Shown: positions 23,499-31,603 of the stretch, piece after piece
Numbering within the stretch: the stretch's first letter is position 1
Layout: each line of letters begins with the position of its first letter
Origin: an uncultured Lachnospiraceae bacterium
GTDB taxonomy: Bacteria > Bacillota > Clostridia > Lachnospirales > Lachnospiraceae
Length of the DNA stretch: 45,030 bases
NCBI GenBank assembly: GCA_902779445.1
Contig: CACZBM010000017.1
Coordinates: 1-45,030 of the forward strand
Direction of reading: 5' to 3'
Made by a program: the position numbers and the translations under genes
The notes under the pieces: generated by a model
Databases searched by the model: none
Seen by the model: only the letters and a program-made list of their open reading frames with translations
What the model was told of the DNA's origin: nothing

Positions 23499-24908
23499 AT
23501 GTTGTCGTTATTATTGTCTCTTTGTGTTCTGCTGATAGGTTATTTTACCTATGGAAGACTCGTTGAAAAGATATTTTCGCCTGATGACAGGGAAACCCCG
23601 GCTTTTTCACATAATGACGGGGTGGATTTCGTTCCCTTAAAGACCTGGAAGGCTTTTCTTGTACAGCTTCTTAATATTGCGGGAACCGGACCTATTTTCG
23701 GTGCGCTTATGGGAGCCTGCTTTGGCCCTGTAGTATTCCTGTGGATCATATTCGGATCCCTTCTCGGCGGTGCCGTACATGACTATATGGTAGGTATGAT
23801 ATCCGAAAGAAACGAGGGTAGATCCATTGCGGAGCTTTCGGGAATTTATGTGGGATCCGGGGCAAGATGGGTGATGCGTATCTTCTCAGTTGTTCTGCTG
23901 CTTCTAACGGGAACGGTTTTTATAACCAGTCCGGCAACGCTCATTGCCATGCTTACTCCTGAAAGCTTTGGACTACACTTCTGGATAGTTGTGATACTGA
24001 TATATTACGTTCTGGCAACACTCCTCCCTATAGATAAGATCATCGGAAAGCTGTACCCTGTATTCGGTATCGTACTCATGATAATGGCAGTCGGGATCTT
24101 TGCAGGGATCATCGCCGGCGGATACTATGTTCCGGAGATAAGCTTTGAAAATCTGCATCCCCAGAACCTGCCCATATGGCCGTTTATGTTCATTACAGTG
24201 GCCTGCGGAGCCATATCCGGTTTCCATGCGACACAGGCTCCGATGATTGCAAAGTGTTTGTCTTCCGAACGTGAAGGGAAAAAGATCTTCTACGGTGCTA
24301 TGCTTACAGAGTCCGTAATAGCGCTTGTCTGGGCAGCCGGGGGAGTCGCATTTTACGGTACGACACAGGAGCTGGGGAATGCCCTTTCATCAATGGGTCA
24401 GTCCGGGGTAGTATATGATATCTCGACCGGGCTTCTCGGAACAGCCGGCGGAGTGCTGGCTGTTGTGGGAGTAGTGGTCTGCCCGATCACCTCGGGAGAC
24501 ACTGCGTTCAGAAGCGCAAGGCTTATTTTAAGTGAGATAACAGGTCTTGATCAAAAGCCAATTAAGAACCGTCTTATCATAACCATTCCTCTTCTTGCAC
24601 TGGGAGGGATCCTGACGCAGCTTGATTTTAATGTATTATGGAGATATTTTTCATGGAGTAACCAGACCCTCGCCATGATAAGCCTTTGGGTTGTCACAGC
24701 GTATCTTCTGAAACACGCAGATAAAAAGATTAAGAGCCTTATGACTGCGCTTCCGGCTGTATTCATGTCGGCAGTCAGCATTACATACATCCTTATGGCG
24801 GATGAAGGTTTTAAGGTCAGAGCCGGAATTGCATATCCTGTCGGGATAATAACCGCTGCAATATTCTTTTGCGTATACGTCGCAATTTTGAAAAAAGGTC
24901 ATGATTAA
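23499..24908 (+). CDS. CstA-family transporter (carbon starvation protein)
   Basis: A 469-residue integral membrane protein of the CstA family, whose members import peptides or pyruvate in starving cells. Visible signatures are VDFVPLKTWKAFLVQLLNIAGTGPIFGAL, FGSLLGGAVHDYMVGMIS with the family's conserved HDY, RNEGRSIAEL, GAISGFHATQAPMIAKCL and ITSGDTAFRSARLIL. It is shorter than E. coli CstA (about 700) but in the range of compact Clostridia homologues. GAGGAGG precedes the ATG. It lies 41 bp behind the YbjN-like gene, perhaps in the same transcript, although the functions look unrelated. Confidence 0.9.
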   Translation: MLSLLLSLCVLLIGYFTYGRLVEKIFSPDDRETPAFSHNDGVDFVPLKTWKAFLVQLLNIAGTGPIFGALMGACFGPVVFLWIIFGSLLGGAVHDYMVGMISERNEGRSIAELSGIYVGSGARWVMRIFSVVLLLLTGTVFITSPATLIAMLTPESFGLHFWIVVILIYYVLATLLPIDKIIGKLYPVFGIVLMIMAVGIFAGIIAGGYYVPEISFENLHPQNLPIWPFMFITVACGAISGFHATQAPMIAKCLSSEREGKKIFYGAMLTESVIALVWAAGGVAFYGTTQELGNALSSMGQSGVVYDISTGLLGTAGGVLAVVGVVVCPITSGDTAFRSARLILSEITGLDQKPIKNRLIITIPLLALGGILTQLDFNVLWRYFSWSNQTLAMISLWVVTAYLLKHADKKIKSLMTALPAVFMSAVSITYILMADEGFKVRAGIAYPVGIITAAIFFCVYVAILKKGHD

Positions 24909-24912
24909 AATA

Positions 24913-24941
24913 TTGAAACTCCTGATTCCTTGTGATATAGT
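24913..24941 (+). promoter_or_regulatory. Promoter for the cold-shock gene
   Basis: TTGAAA at 24913-24918, 17 bp, TATAGT at 24936-24941. The resulting transcript has a leader of about 90 nt before the cold-shock start codon. Confidence 0.6.
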
Positions 24942-24946
24942 ATCAC

Positions 24947-25006
24947 TGTTGCGTGTTTCGGGTGCATGACGTGACCGACGCAACAGAATTGCAGGAGAGT
25001 ACCTGC
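24947..25006 (+). promoter_or_regulatory. Structured 5' leader of the cold-shock mRNA
   Basis: TGTTGCGT (24947-24954) pairs with ACGCAACA (24978-24985), and GCAGG (24991-24995) with CCTGC (25002-25006). A long folded leader is typical of cold-shock genes, where structure changes with temperature. The ribosome site TGGAGG lies free beyond the second hairpin. Confidence 0.5.
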
Positions 25007-25036
25007 GGTTGTAACAAGTTTTGGAGGTAATATATA

Positions 25037-25234
25037 ATGAAAGGTACAGTTAAGTGGTTCAACAATCAGAAGGGCTACGGCTTCATCTCTGACGAGTCAG
25101 GCAAGGACGTATTCGTTCACTATTCCGGACTTAATATGGAGGGCTTCAAGTCTCTCGATGAGGGCCAGCAGGTTGAGTTCGACGTTGTAAACGGCGAAAA
25201 AGGACCACAGGCGGTAAACGTAAACAAGCTTTGA
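25037..25234 (+). CDS. Cold-shock protein, CspA family
   Basis: A 65-residue single OB-fold nucleic-acid chaperone. The RNA-binding motifs KGYGFIS (RNP1) and DVFVHYSG (RNP2) are intact. The sequence begins [11 protein letters not shown] and ends PQAVNVNKL, normal for the family. Its own promoter, a structured leader and a strong terminator make it a monocistronic gene. Codon choice looks restricted, as expected for a highly expressed gene, but I did not count it. Confidence 0.96.
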   Translation: MKGTVKWFNNQKGYGFISDESGKDVFVHYSGLNMEGFKSLDEGQQVEFDVVNGEKGPQAVNVNKL

Positions 25235-25263
25235 TCTTATATATGTTTATCTGAATTATGAGG

Positions 25264-25296
25264 AAGCTGTCACTTCGGTGGCAGCTTTCTTTTTTT
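25264..25296 (+). terminator. Rho-independent terminator of the cold-shock gene
   Basis: AAGCTGTCAC (25264-25273), TTCG loop, GTGGCAGCTT (25278-25287), followed by a long T-run. One G-T wobble is present. The UUCG tetraloop gives high stability. Confidence 0.9.
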
Positions 25297-25328
25297 GGAG
25301 TCAGTGGGGGACCATACAACTTTGGAGT

Positions 25329-25430
25329 TGTACGGAAAATGCGTATTTTTTGTAAATGAATTGTGTTTTTGTACAAATCTTTACGTCTAAAATCTTGAGA
25401 TGTACATGTTTTTTGAGCGAAATATGTACA
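25329..25430. promoter_or_regulatory. Cluster of TGTAC sites, putative AraR operators
   Basis: TGTAC occurs at 25329, 25370, 25401 and 25425; the last three are full TGTACA palindromes, one within TTTGTACAAA. The B. subtilis arabinose repressor AraR binds an ATTTGTACGTACAAAT-like site, and a GntR-LacI AraR homologue is encoded at 30455. The centre is 4 bp shorter here than in the B. subtilis site, so lineage-specific operators are assumed. They lie 60-190 bp upstream of the proposed -10 box. The rest of 25235-25628 is AT-rich and has no gene I can support. Confidence 0.5.
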
Positions 25431-25491
25431 ATTTGACGAAATAGGACACAAAATAATTAAAATTGTTAGGGTCAAATTTTAATTTTAAATA

Positions 25492-25520
25492 CAACTTTTG
25501 GAAAATAATTGTATTATAAT
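25492..25520 (+). promoter_or_regulatory. Putative promoter of the arabinose transport operon
   Basis: A perfect TATAAT at 25515-25520 lies 17 bp behind a weak -35 box CAACTT (25492-25497). Transcription would start near 25527, with a leader of about 100 nt before the lipoprotein start at 25629. The poor -35 fits an activated or repressed promoter. Confidence 0.45.
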
Positions 25521-25628
25521 ACTTGTAAATCAGTTGTTATACAGTTTAACATATGCTTACACGGTTGCCGGCAGGAGAAGATGCCCGCCGGTGACAAAAT
25601 ACACTATATTATTGGGAGGAATAATAGC

Positions 25629-26858
25629 ATGAAAAACGTAATGAAAAAGCTCATGGCTGTAGGACTTACGGTTGCAATGACTGCTTCACTGGCAGCTTGC
25701 GGCGGAAACGCAGCAGCACCTGCGGCTGACGCAGCACCTGCAGCAGACGCACCCGCAGCAGAAGCACCTGCAGCAGAAGCACCTGCAGCAGAAGCAGCAG
25801 CACCCGCGGCAGATGGCAAGGTTAAGATCGGTGTTTCCATCTGGTCATCAACCGACGTTCTCGGATCACAGTGTAAGCTGATCCTTGACGAAGCTGCAAA
25901 GGCAGTTGGCGCTGATATCCAGTACGTTGACCAGGGTCACGTATCAGAGCAGGTTACAGCATCTGTTGAGCAGCTTGCGGCAGCAGGATGCCAGGGTATC
26001 ATCATTTGTAACTCAGCTGACTCAGAAATGGCTTCAGCAATCCAGACATGTAATGACAACAAGGTTTATCTTGCACAGTTCTTCAGGATCATCTCTTCAG
26101 AGAACAGCCCTGAGATCTACAAGATGGCTCAGGAATCACCTTACTTCATCGGTGCTGTTCACGAGGACGAAGTTGCTAACGGAACAGAGCTTATGAGAAT
26201 CCTTACAGAAGATAAGGGCTGCAGAGACATCGGACTTATCGGATGGGAGCAGGGCGACGCTACATTCCTTGGAAGATGGGAAGGATACAAGAAGGGACTT
26301 GATGCTTGGAACTCAGCTCATCCCGATGATCAGGCTACTCTTTCAGAGCCTCAGTACGCAGGAACTTCTTCTGACGGCGGACGTCAGGCAGCAGAAGCTC
26401 TTATGGCAGCAGACCCTAACATTGACGCACTCATTCCTGCAGGCGGCGGCGGAGATCCCCTTCAGGGCGCTATCGCAGCTGTAGAAGGCGCAGGCAAGAC
26501 CGGCGACATCGCTATCGTTTCAACAGACTTCCTTCCTGACCTTGGAGAGAGACTTGAGAACGGTTCAATGGCTGGTGAGTCCGGCGGACACTACTGCGAC
26601 CCTCTGTTCGCATTCATGCTTGTTTACAACGCAGTAAAGGGTAACTATTCAGTAGCAACAGATTCGTTTGAAGATGTTAAGTTCCCTTACCTCTATGTAT
26701 CATCGAAGGAAGATTACGATGCTTATGCTAAGTACTTCGTTGATGAACTTCCTTACACACAGGACGAGCTTAAGGAGATGTCAGAGCTTTCACTTTCAGA
26801 TCTGGAAGCAAAGGCTGGATCACTCTCACTTGCTGATGTACAGAGTCGTCACGGCTGA
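25629..26858 (+). CDS. Sugar-binding lipoprotein, RbsB/AraF-like (probably arabinose)
   Basis: A 409-residue lipoprotein. The start at 25629 is chosen because it follows GGGAGGA and gives a proper signal peptide MKNVMKKLMAVGL... with lipobox SLAAC, Cys24; a longer upstream frame has no ribosome site. Residues 28-60 are an Ala/Pro/Glu repeat linker. The periplasmic-binding domain starts VKIGVSIWSSTDVLGSQCK and has GIIICNSADSEMASAIQ and IAIVSTDFLPD, the fold of type I sugar-binding proteins. The link to arabinose comes from araR and araA at the end of the same gene run. Confidence 0.88.
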   Translation: MKNVMKKLMAVGLTVAMTASLAACGGNAAAPAADAAPAADAPAAEAPAAEAPAAEAAAPAADGKVKIGVSIWSSTDVLGSQCKLILDEAAKAVGADIQYVDQGHVSEQVTASVEQLAAAGCQGIIICNSADSEMASAIQTCNDNKVYLAQFFRIISSENSPEIYKMAQESPYFIGAVHEDEVANGTELMRILTEDKGCRDIGLIGWEQGDATFLGRWEGYKKGLDAWNSAHPDDQATLSEPQYAGTSSDGGRQAAEALMAADPNIDALIPAGGGGDPLQGAIAAVEGAGKTGDIAIVSTDFLPDLGERLENGSMAGESGGHYCDPLFAFMLVYNAVKGNYSVATDSFEDVKFPYLYVSSKEDYDAYAKYFVDELPYTQDELKEMSELSLSDLEAKAGSLSLADVQSRHG

Positions 26859-26897
26859 GACATCAGATAGTAGAAAAATTAATCTGTGATTAAATGG

Positions 26898-26935
26898 GGA
26901 GCCGGTGCCGCTAATATTACGGCGATGCCGGCTCC
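26898..26935 (+). promoter_or_regulatory. Intercistronic hairpin after the sugar-binding gene
   Basis: GGAGCCGG (26898-26905) pairs with CCGGCTCC (26928-26935), with an inner CCG/CGG pair. No T-run follows, so it more likely stabilises the upstream mRNA end than stops transcription. The BMP transporter has a comparable hairpin at the same position. Confidence 0.55.
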
Positions 26936-26961
26936 TGATCATAAAGATAGGCGGTGTTTTT

Positions 26962-27930
26962 ATGAGTTCTTCAAATTCGAAGGGCGGTCTTAACAAGATA
27001 TTCGGTCGTTATACCGGCGCTGTTATCCTTGTAGGCCTCATTTTGGTTTCTTATATCATATTCAAGGTTCTCCGTCCCGCTACATTCGGACAGCCGAATC
27101 AGATGCTCGGATATTTCCAGCAGTGTCTTATTGATTCAGTCGGTGCTGTAGGATTGTATTTCATAATCGTTATGGGACTTTTCGATTTCTCCATTGGTGC
27201 TAACTGTATCCTCTGCGCCATTGTAGGAACTGTGTGCATGAAAAATCTGGGACTCGGCTATGCCGGATTCCTTATCGCTCCGCTTCTCTGCGGCGCTATA
27301 GTAGGACTTATCAACGGTATCTGTTACATAAAGCTGCATATACCATCCATGATCGTTACCACGGGACTGGCTCTTATATATGAGTCGGTAGGTTATTACG
27401 TGAGCGGCGGAGTACAGGCTTTCCTTACAAAGGATCAGACCTTCTTCGGACATGCTCCCGGAAACCTTATCCTGGCGGTTATCGCATTCCTTGCTTCATA
27501 TACCATACTGGTCTATACGAAGGTAGGTACATACGCTTACGCTATCGGCTCTAATGAAGCGGTGGCGAGGAACATGGGTATCAATGTTAATAAATATAAA
27601 GTTCTCACATTCGTGATAACCGGACTTTTTGACGGACTGATGGGAATACTTGCCATATCCTATGGTTCATCAATGGTATCCGTTACAGGAATGGCATCAA
27701 TGAGCAGAAACTTCGCTCCCACCATGGGATGTTTCTTCGGACTTGCTTTCCGCCAGTTCGGAATACCGATCCCGGCTATCATCGTGGGAGAATTCCTGAT
27801 ACAGATAATCTATAACGGATTTGTTACTCTTGGAGCACCCACAGCTATTCAGAATGTGGTTACCGGTGTGGCACTGCTTCTCGTGGTAGCACTTACAATG
27901 AAGCCTGTTAAGGGTGAGATAGTCAAATAA
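26962..27930 (+). CDS. Sugar ABC transporter permease 1 (RbsC-like)
   Basis: A 322-residue BPD_transp_2 permease. The ATG at 26962 is preferred over an upstream in-frame ATG because it is closer to AGGCGGTG and gives a normal short cytoplasmic N-terminus (MSSSNSKGGLNKIFGRYTG). VMGLFDFSIGANCILC corresponds to the conserved G-x-D-L-S motif of RbsC/AraH permeases, and YAIGSNEAVARNMGINVNKYK to the coupling helix. The ATPase follows after 18 bp, and a second permease of the same family lies beyond it. Confidence 0.9.
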   Translation: MSSSNSKGGLNKIFGRYTGAVILVGLILVSYIIFKVLRPATFGQPNQMLGYFQQCLIDSVGAVGLYFIIVMGLFDFSIGANCILCAIVGTVCMKNLGLGYAGFLIAPLLCGAIVGLINGICYIKLHIPSMIVTTGLALIYESVGYYVSGGVQAFLTKDQTFFGHAPGNLILAVIAFLASYTILVYTKVGTYAYAIGSNEAVARNMGINVNKYKVLTFVITGLFDGLMGILAISYGSSMVSVTGMASMSRNFAPTMGCFFGLAFRQFGIPIPAIIVGEFLIQIIYNGFVTLGAPTAIQNVVTGVALLLVVALTMKPVKGEIVK

Positions 27931-27948
27931 GAAGGAGGTTTTACTACT

Positions 27949-29451
27949 ATGTCAGAAGTTAGATTACAAGCCGTAGACGTATGTAAGACCTTCGGTATTG
28001 TAAAAGCGGTACAGCATGTATCCATTAATTTCAATAAGGGAGAGATCCATGGTCTCATCGGTGAGAACGGATCCGGCAAATCCACACTGATGCAGATGCT
28101 TACAGGTATCTACACCATTGGATCCGGAAAGTTCATCCTGGACGGAAAAGAGATACATGTAAAGAATCAGGTTGAGGCAAATAATGAGGGAATAGCCATC
28201 ATCGTACAGGAGCTTGGAACCCTCTCCGGCCTTACTGTTGCTGAGAATATCTTCCTCGGACATGAGGACAGATTCGTTAAATTCGGTATCAAGAATACCA
28301 ACGCTATGGTTAAGGAGGCCAATGACCTCTTAAAGAAGTATGGATTTGACAGGATCAACGCAGCAGATATGATAGACCTCTATAATTTCGAGGACAGAAA
28401 GCTTATCGAGATCGTTAAATCCACATACTTTGATCCGAAGATCGTTGTAATAGACGAGACCACCACAGCTCTTTCCCAGGAGGGAAGAGAAGAACTCTAT
28501 AAGCACATGGAGAGGATCAGGAAAGAAGGCAATACGGTCATCTTTATTTCTCATGACCTTCCTGAAGTCCTTGAGAAATGTGACAGGGTTTCCGTTCTCC
28601 GTGACGGTGTTTATATCGATACGGTAAACGCTTCGGATGTGAGTGAAGACGACTTAAAGAAGCTGATGGTAGGAAGAGAACTGGGTGAGCATTATTACAG
28701 AGAGGACTATGGCGAGAAGATATCTGACGAAGTGGTTCTTTCAGTAAAGAATGTCACTGTTCCCGGAGTCATCTATGACGTAAGCTTTGACCTTCATAAG
28801 GGAGAGATCCTGGGATTCGGAGGTCTGTCAGAGTGCGGAATGCACGAAGTCGGAAAGGCTGTTTTCGGAGCTTCCTACGACAGAGAGGGATCCGTAACCC
28901 TTGCTGACGGTACACAGATCGATTCCATACCCAAGGCTATAAAGCACAGCATAGCCTATGCTTCAAAGGACAGAGATAATGAGTCAATAGTTATAAACCA
29001 GAGTATCGGCGACAATATCTGCCTGCCTTCCCTTGATGAACTGGGAGGAAAGAGCCATCTCTTAAATGATAAAAAGCTGAAGGAGTTCGCTGAAAAGCAT
29101 GCAAAAGAGATGACGGTAAAGATGGTGAATACGGATCAGTTCGTGTCAGAACTCTCCGGAGGTAATAAGCAGAAAGTGGTTCTGGCCCGCTGGATCGGGA
29201 AGAACTCGGATATCATCGTTCTTGACAGTCCTACCCGTGGTATTGATGTCAAGGTTAAGGCTGATATTTACGCTCTCATGGATGAAATGAGAAAGAACGG
29301 AAAGTCCATAATAATGATCTCTGAGGAGATCATGGAGCTTATCGGAATGTGCGACCGTATCATCATCATGAAGGACGGTAAGAACAGCGGTGAAGAACTG
29401 CTCCGCAGCCCTGAGCTCACTGAAAATGATCTCATAGCTAAGATGGTTTAA
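27949..29451 (+). CDS. Sugar ABC transporter ATP-binding protein (RbsA/AraG-like)
   Basis: A 500-residue double-ABC ATPase. Domain 1 has Walker A GENGSGKST (38-46), but its signature is replaced by NFEDRKLIEIV and the Walker B region reads VVIDETTTALS, with Thr in place of the usual Pro. Domain 2 lacks a classical P-loop (GLSECGMHE) but has an intact LSGGNKQKVVLARWI and DSPTRGIDVKVKADI. So only one composite site looks canonical. AAGGAGG precedes the start. It energises the two flanking permeases. Confidence 0.92.
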   Translation: MSEVRLQAVDVCKTFGIVKAVQHVSINFNKGEIHGLIGENGSGKSTLMQMLTGIYTIGSGKFILDGKEIHVKNQVEANNEGIAIIVQELGTLSGLTVAENIFLGHEDRFVKFGIKNTNAMVKEANDLLKKYGFDRINAADMIDLYNFEDRKLIEIVKSTYFDPKIVVIDETTTALSQEGREELYKHMERIRKEGNTVIFISHDLPEVLEKCDRVSVLRDGVYIDTVNASDVSEDDLKKLMVGRELGEHYYREDYGEKISDEVVLSVKNVTVPGVIYDVSFDLHKGEILGFGGLSECGMHEVGKAVFGASYDREGSVTLADGTQIDSIPKAIKHSIAYASKDRDNESIVINQSIGDNICLPSLDELGGKSHLLNDKKLKEFAEKHAKEMTVKMVNTDQFVSELSGGNKQKVVLARWIGKNSDIIVLDSPTRGIDVKVKADIYALMDEMRKNGKSIIMISEEIMELIGMCDRIIIMKDGKNSGEELLRSPELTENDLIAKMV

Positions 29452-29461
29452 GGAGGACAAA

Positions 29462-30454
29462 ATGGCGAGTCAAGAAATGATCAAAAATGATGAAGTCCTT
29501 GCGGCCGAAGCTAAAGAGTTGAAAAAGGCTGTAATGGCATCAAGGGTTAGAGCTGTCCTTCCTATAATCGGTCTTGTGGGAGTAGCGCTTGTTTTCAATG
29601 TCCTGTCTCACGGACAGCTGTTAGCTCCGGCAAATATCAAGCTCCTCATGTCACAGGTTTATGTGACGATGATAGCAGCTACCGGTGTTTTCTTCATAAT
29701 GACAATGGGAGGTCTGGATTTCTCACAGGGGTCTATCCTTGGAATAGCATCGATAGTATTCTGTTTCCTCTCTAAATACAATATCCCCATGGCTATTGTG
29801 GGAGGAATACTTGCAGGAGCACTGATAGGAGCCATAAACGGTTTCTTCTATGTAAAGAGAAGGGTTAAGAGTTTCGTGGTTACGATCTGTACGATGTTCC
29901 TTTTCAGGGGAGTTATCGAATTTGCCACCACGAATTCACCCGTACAGGGCGATATCGTAAAAACAGTATCCCTCAATAATGACAGACTGAAGATCTCTAT
30001 CACACTTATAGTTCTTGTCATAGCATTCTTCTTCTTCAGATTTACCAAGTTCGGAAAATATCTGAAGGCTATAGGAGCAGGTGAAAAGGCAGCTGCTTTC
30101 TCGGGAATAGAGACAGACAAGATGAAGTTCTGGATCTACGTTCTGGCGGGAGCCATCACGGGTCTTGCCGCATTCATCAACGTTGTAAAGGTTGGCTCCG
30201 TTACTGCTTCATCAGGTAACCAGCTGGAGACACAGATAATGATAGCGCTGGTTCTCGGAGGCATGCCTATCTCCGGAGGTGCCAAGGTCAAGTTTGAAAA
30301 TGTTGTTGTGGGATCACTCCTGTATATCATCCTTAATGCAGGACTGGTAACACTCGGACTTACACCTGCCATGCAGCAGCTGATTGAAGGTGTGGTATTC
30401 CTTATAGTAGTAGCCATCACCAGTGACCGCAATGCGCTGCAGATCGTGAAATAA
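29462..30454 (+). CDS. Sugar ABC transporter permease 2 (RbsC-like)
   Basis: A 330-residue permease. A charged N-terminus of about 30 residues precedes the first membrane segment. MTMGGLDFSQGSILGIASIV is the family G-L-D-x-S motif, and KYLKAIGAGEKAAAFSGI the coupling helix. Two different RbsC-type permeases around one ATPase suggest a heterodimeric channel, where classical ribose and arabinose systems use a homodimer. The start follows AAGGAGG. The stop codon directly abuts the start of araR with no gap. Confidence 0.9.
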   Translation: MASQEMIKNDEVLAAEAKELKKAVMASRVRAVLPIIGLVGVALVFNVLSHGQLLAPANIKLLMSQVYVTMIAATGVFFIMTMGGLDFSQGSILGIASIVFCFLSKYNIPMAIVGGILAGALIGAINGFFYVKRRVKSFVVTICTMFLFRGVIEFATTNSPVQGDIVKTVSLNNDRLKISITLIVLVIAFFFFRFTKFGKYLKAIGAGEKAAAFSGIETDKMKFWIYVLAGAITGLAAFINVVKVGSVTASSGNQLETQIMIALVLGGMPISGGAKVKFENVVVGSLLYIILNAGLVTLGLTPAMQQLIEGVVFLIVVAITSDRNALQIVK

Positions 30455-31603
30455 ATGATACAGGATAATGACTCCTTAAATGAGAGTCTGAAATACGTAA
30501 AACTGTATAACTGGGCGCGCACCCTTATCCTCTCCGGTGTTCTGAAGTCAGGGGAGAAAATGCTCTCTGAGCATATGCTTCAGAAGAAATTCGGAGTCTC
30601 CAGGCAGACCGTCAGGACAGCCTTAGATATGCTGGAAAATGACGGGCTGATAAAAAGGGTAAGGGGAAGCGGCACCTATATATCTTATGAAAGCGGGGGA
30701 GATAAGGGAGACGCGCCTCATATAGGTCTTATCATGAGTTACTTTGCCGATTACATGTTTCCCGATATTTACGAGGGAATAGAATCGGTGATGCGTGAAA
30801 AAGGCATCGGGATCGATGTTGCTGTGACTAAGAATAAGGTCAATTCCGAGTCCGTATACCTTGAGAGATTCTTAAACTCCAATGTGTCAGGACTTATAGT
30901 GGAGGGGACAAGGTCCACTTTTCCGAATCCGAACCTGAAGCTGTACCGGGAACTGGAAAAGAGGAACATACCCATTATCTTTATTCACAATCACTACAGC
31001 AATCTGAACTGCGCCAGCGTTGAAATGGCGGATGAGAGATGCAGCTACGAGCTGACCAGGATGCTGATAGATTACGGACATAGATCGATCGGCGCCATCT
31101 TCAAGTATGATGACCTGCAGGGAATAGAGCGGTACAAGGGCTTCATGGAATGCATGTCGGAAAATGACCTGAAGATAAATGATGACTGTATAAAATGGTA
31201 TTCGACCAAGGACTTTGACTACCAGTTTTCCAGAAAGAGCATGCTGGGATTCATGAAGAAGACCGGAGACTGTACCGCCCTCATCATGTATAACGATGAG
31301 ATAGCAGAAAAGTATGTGGAATTTGCAGAGTCCAGAGGTGTACATATCCCAGAGGATATATCAATAGTATCCTTTGATAATACGAGATTATCCGAAAGCG
31401 CGGAGCTTAAGCTCACAAGCGCTATCCACCCGAAATTCGAACTGGGAAAGAGGGCGGCGAGAAATCTCATTCGCATGATGGACAGTACGGAAAGACGGGA
31501 TCAGAACTTTTCCTACAGATTTCCGGTCTCCATCAGTAAAGGAAACTCGATAACGGAAATTAAGCAGCCCCCGACATGGATGAGGGCAAAGGAGGAAAAA
31601 TGA
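30455..31603 (+). CDS. araR: Arabinose-type transcriptional repressor, GntR-LacI chimera
   Basis: A 382-residue regulator. Residues 15-75 form a GntR winged helix with LSEHMLQKKFGVSRQTVRTA, then a wing KRVRGSGTYIS. From about 88 the LacI/type I binding-protein sensor follows: HIGLIMSYFADYMFPDIYEG, GLIVEGTRST, YELTRMLIDYGHRSIGAI, ISIVSFDNTRLSES. This DNA-binding/sensor combination and its length are characteristic of AraR, which releases DNA when L-arabinose binds. It lies between the transporter and araA; the araA start overlaps its stop (ATGA). TGTAC sites at 25329-25430 are candidate operators. Confidence 0.88.
   Translation: MIQDNDSLNESLKYVKLYNWARTLILSGVLKSGEKMLSEHMLQKKFGVSRQTVRTALDMLENDGLIKRVRGSGTYISYESGGDKGDAPHIGLIMSYFADYMFPDIYEGIESVMREKGIGIDVAVTKNKVNSESVYLERFLNSNVSGLIVEGTRSTFPNPNLKLYRELEKRNIPIIFIHNHYSNLNCASVEMADERCSYELTRMLIDYGHRSIGAIFKYDDLQGIERYKGFMECMSENDLKINDDCIKWYSTKDFDYQFSRKSMLGFMKKTGDCTALIMYNDEIAEKYVEFAESRGVHIPEDISIVSFDNTRLSESAELKLTSAIHPKFELGKRAARNLIRMMDSTERRDQNFSYRFPVSISKGNSITEIKQPPTWMRAKEEK

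Noticed and set aside
25604..25840. Minus-strand Ala/Ser/Gly-rich frame opposite the sugar-binding lipoprotein
   Set aside because: It is the antisense of the low-complexity Ala/Pro/Glu linker and has no ribosome site.
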